A stretch of 8,273 nt of DNA, from the NCBI GenBank assembly GCA_030592145.1, contig JAUVKJ010000061.1, forward strand, positions 1 to 8,273, written 5' to 3'. The notes beneath the pieces are model-generated. The model searched no databases and was not told the DNA's origin. It saw only the letters and a program-made list of their open reading frames with translations. Positions within the stretch are counted from its first letter, which is position 1. Every line of letters begins with the position of its first letter. The position numbers and the translations under genes are program-made. Source of the DNA: Bacteroides sp. (GTDB taxonomy: Bacteria; Bacteroidota; Bacteroidia; Bacteroidales; SM23-62). This document shows positions 5,929-8,273 of this stretch, piece after piece.

Positions 5929-7167
5929 ATGGAATCGCTTAACCTGATTGACACTTTTTCGGAATTTAAGGAACTAAAGAATATTGACAGGGCCACGATG
6001 ATGTCAGTGCTTGAAGATGTCTTCAGAGGCATGATGGTGAAAAACTATGGGTCGGATGAAAATTTTGATATCATCATCAATATTGATAAAGGTGATTTCG
6101 AGATATGGAGGAACCGGGAGGTAGTTGAAGACGATAACCTGGAAGATCCGAATCTTGAGATCACACTTTCTGAAGCAAAAAAAATCGATGAAGATTACGA
6201 GATTGGAGAAGAAGTGACAGACGAAGTGAAACTGGCCGATTTTGGAAGAAGGGCTATCCTTTCCCTGCGTCAGAATCTTACATCCAGAATCCTTGATCCT
6301 GAGAAAAACAATCTCTACGCGAAGTACAAGGACCGTATCGGTGAAGTTGTTACCGGAGAGATTTATCAGGTCTGGAAGAGAGAAATACTGGTTTTGGATG
6401 ATGAGGGGAATGAACTGATTCTTCCCAAGTCAGAACAGATACCTTCCGATTATTTCCGTAAGGGAGATACCATCCGTGCGGTGGTCATCAAGGTGGAGAT
6501 GAAGAATAACAATCCGCTGATTGTTCTGTCCCGGACCTCCCCGGTATTTCTGGAGCGTCTGTTTGAACTCGAGGTTCCGGAGATTTTTGACGGCCTGATC
6601 ACCATTAAGAAGATCGTAAGGGTTCCCGGTGAAAGGGCCAAGGTGGCCGTCGAATCATATGATGAAAGGATAGATCCGGTCGGTGCCTGTGTTGGTATGA
6701 AAGGATCCAGGATACATGGCATCGTAAGGGAGTTGAAGAATGAGAATATTGATGTGATCAATTACACCAACAATGTTCAATTGTTCATACAACGGGCTCT
6801 CAGTCCAGCTAAAATCAGCTCCATCAAGATCAAGGAGGAAGATAAGAAAGCGGAGGTATTCCTTATGCCCAATGAGGTCTCCCTGGCTATCGGGAAGGGT
6901 GGATTGAACATTCGGCTGGCCAGCCAGTTATCTGGTTATGAAATAGATGTTTACAGGGAAGGAGTTGAAGAGGATGAGGAAGATGTAAACCTTGAAGAAT
7001 TTGCAGATGAGATTGAAGGATGGATAATTGATGAGATGAAATCCATCGGATGTGATACGGCCCGGAGCGTGCTCGACCTTAGCGTTGAAGATCTTGTCAA
7101 ACGGACTGATCTTGAGGAAGAAACCATCCAGGAAGTCATGAAAGTATTGAATGCAGAATTTGAATAA
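5929..7167 (+). CDS. nusA: Transcription termination/antitermination factor NusA
   Basis: NusA binds RNA polymerase and nascent RNA to modulate pausing, termination and antitermination. The 412-residue protein shows the NusA order: the polymerase-binding N-terminal domain (about 1-130, with DRATMMSVLEDVFRGMM and the later GRRAILSLRQNL), an S1 domain (about 136-202, GEVVTGEIYQVWKREILV to PLIVLSRTSP), KH1 (about 230-285, with VGACVGMKGSRIHGIVREL) and KH2 (about 300-343, with EVSLAIGKGGLNIRLASQL). After KH2 an acidic stretch (VEEDEEDVNLEEF) leads to a single short helical repeat (about 353-412) that resembles one acidic-repeat/helix-hairpin-helix unit, where E. coli NusA has two. The start is supported by the normal N-terminus. 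An A-rich 24-bp gap separates it from rimP. Confidence 0.96.
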   Translation: MESLNLIDTFSEFKELKNIDRATMMSVLEDVFRGMMVKNYGSDENFDIIINIDKGDFEIWRNREVVEDDNLEDPNLEITLSEAKKIDEDYEIGEEVTDEVKLADFGRRAILSLRQNLTSRILDPEKNNLYAKYKDRIGEVVTGEIYQVWKREILVLDDEGNELILPKSEQIPSDYFRKGDTIRAVVIKVEMKNNNPLIVLSRTSPVFLERLFELEVPEIFDGLITIKKIVRVPGERAKVAVESYDERIDPVGACVGMKGSRIHGIVRELKNENIDVINYTNNVQLFIQRALSPAKISSIKIKEEDKKAEVFLMPNEVSLAIGKGGLNIRLASQLSGYEIDVYREGVEEDEEDVNLEEFADEIEGWIIDEMKSIGCDTARSVLDLSVEDLVKRTDLEEETIQEVMKVLNAEFE

Positions 7168-7208
7168 TTTATCTTAATAATACTATATTAGCACATTATT
7201 TCGCACGT

Positions 7209-8273
7209 ATGGCAGGTAAAGGAACAAGGTTAAGTAAAATTGCAAGGGAGTTTAATGTCGGGATTTCCACGATTGTGGAATTCCTGAACAAGAAGGGCTT
7301 TGAGGTGGATTCTAATCCCAATACCAAGGTGACAGAGGAGATTTACGAGATCCTGACCGAAGAGTACAGTTCCGACATTAATGTCAAGCGGGAATCAGAT
7401 CTTCTGAGCCTCAAAAATCTCCGGGAAAAGAAAGACACCATTTCCATTCACGATATTGACCATCAAAGGCCTGCCCAGAAGGATACCGAAGAAGAGGTTT
7501 TCATTAAGGATCCGACGGCATCGGGAAAAATAGATCTTTCGGAAGAAGAAACTGAAATAAAGGTGGTTGGCAAAGTTGACCTGGAAGCTATCGACGGAAA
7601 GACCAGGAAGAAAGCGGACCTGGTAAAAAAGGCTGAAGAAAAAACCGAGAAAACCAGGGATACAAAGGAAAAAGCTGCAGAAGAGCCCGGTAAGAAAGTT
7701 GAAAGCAAGGATGTAAAAATTGTTGGAAAGATAGGTCTTGAGAAGCTGGGGAAAAAGGGACCTGCCACCGGGAAAGCGGCCACAGAGGATAAGGAAAAAT
7801 CAGGATCCATTGAGGGGAAGCCGCTTGAGGCAGAAGCTGAACCCGAAAAAGAAGCGGCCGGGGAAAAGACCAAAGCAAAGAAGGATGAGAATTTCATAAA
7901 AACGAAGATCAAAAAACTCAACGGTCCATCCGTTGTAGGAAAGATAAAACTACCGGTTAAGGATAAGGAAAAGAGAGCGGAGGACAGAGACTCAAGGAAA
8001 AAACGCAAGCGGATTAAAAAAGAATCCGAACGGAGGGTGAATATTGGCAAAAAATCTGATAAGGGAAGTCAGGAAATGGCCAAAACACAGAAAAGGCAGA
8101 GCCTCAAGAAGAGAAAGAGGCCGCTTAAGCCCGAAGTCAGCGAAGAGGATGTACAGAAACAGGTTAAAGAGACCCTTGCCCGGCTTACGGACAAGGGGAA
8201 ATCAAAAGCTGCCAGGTACAGGAGGGAAAAAAGAGATGCCGTCTCCCAGAAGATTCAGGAGGAGGCCATCAAA
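7209..8273 (+). CDS. infB: Translation initiation factor IF-2, N-terminal part (partial at 3' end)
   Basis: IF-2 is the GTPase that brings initiator tRNA to the ribosome. The frame is open from the ATG at 7209 to the last base, giving 355 residues; the GTPase domain lies beyond the window. Residues 1 to about 65 form the IF2_N domain (GTRLSKIAREFNVGISTIVEFLNKKGFEVD). It is followed by a long Lys/Glu-rich linker (about 66-300) that should be disordered. The linker holds three related segments, KVVGKVDL (118-125), KIVGKIGL (170-177) and VVGKIKL (242-248), plus GKIDL at 106-110. From about 311 a conserved block resumes (VSEEDVQKQVKETLARLTDKG), as in Bacteroidetes IF-2 proteins. The gene starts 41 bp after nusA in the usual operon order. 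A long open frame on the opposite strand here is a by-product of the repetitive linker codons. Confidence 0.95.
   Translation, partial: MAGKGTRLSKIAREFNVGISTIVEFLNKKGFEVDSNPNTKVTEEIYEILTEEYSSDINVKRESDLLSLKNLREKKDTISIHDIDHQRPAQKDTEEEVFIKDPTASGKIDLSEEETEIKVVGKVDLEAIDGKTRKKADLVKKAEEKTEKTRDTKEKAAEEPGKKVESKDVKIVGKIGLEKLGKKGPATGKAATEDKEKSGSIEGKPLEAEAEPEKEAAGEKTKAKKDENFIKTKIKKLNGPSVVGKIKLPVKDKEKRAEDRDSRKKRKRIKKESERRVNIGKKSDKGSQEMAKTQKRQSLKKRKRPLKPEVSEEDVQKQVKETLARLTDKGKSKAARYRREKRDAVSQKIQEEAIK

Noticed and set aside
7463..8050. Long minus-strand open frame (195 aa, rich in Ser and Phe)
   Set aside because: It is antisense to the Lys/Glu-rich infB linker. GAA and AAA/AAG codons read backwards as Phe, Leu and Ser, which explains both its length and its composition. 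No domain is recognisable.

Overview
The window looks like a chromosomal piece of a Bacteroidetes (Bacteroidota) bacterium. Four things point there: a single-chain LpxC-FabZ fusion, an HD phosphohydrolase placed ahead of lpxD, A-rich gene starts without clear Shine-Dalgarno sequences, and a textbook Bacteroidetes promoter (TTTG-N19-TAnnTTTG) ahead of rimP. The presence of lipid A genes means an outer membrane with lipopolysaccharide or lipooligosaccharide. I cannot name the genus.

Layout. (1) 1-381, plus strand: the C-terminal part of thiamine-monophosphate kinase (thiL), cut by the window edge. (2) 423-5080, minus strand: a four-gene cluster read as HD phosphohydrolase, lpxD, lpxC-fabZ, lpxA, converging on thiL. 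(3) 5081-5460: a divergent intergenic region of about 380 bp. It holds a 208-bp imperfect palindrome (5124-5331), then the rimP promoter (5374-5404), then a perfect GC-rich hairpin with a GAGA loop (5428-5443) in the rimP leader. (4) 5461-8273, plus strand: rimP, nusA and the N-terminal part of infB, which runs off the end of the window.

How the genes work together. LpxA, LpxC and LpxD catalyse the first three committed steps of lipid A synthesis: O-acylation of UDP-GlcNAc, deacetylation and N-acylation. The FabZ half of the fusion dehydrates 3-hydroxyacyl-ACP, the same pool that LpxA and LpxD use as acyl donor, so it sits at the branch between phospholipid and lipid A synthesis. The HD protein resembles dNTP or nucleotide phosphohydrolases; its link to lipid A is by position only. 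RimP (30S maturation), NusA (transcription elongation, termination and antitermination) and IF2 (translation initiation) form the widespread rimP-nusA-infB operon.

The genes are ordinary housekeeping genes with their key residues intact. The most unusual item is the long palindrome between the two divergent operons. It looks like a non-coding mobile or repetitive element (MITE-like), or a large structured leader for the HD-lpx operon. I found no tRNA, rRNA, CRISPR array, insertion-sequence transposase or novel defence-type gene system.
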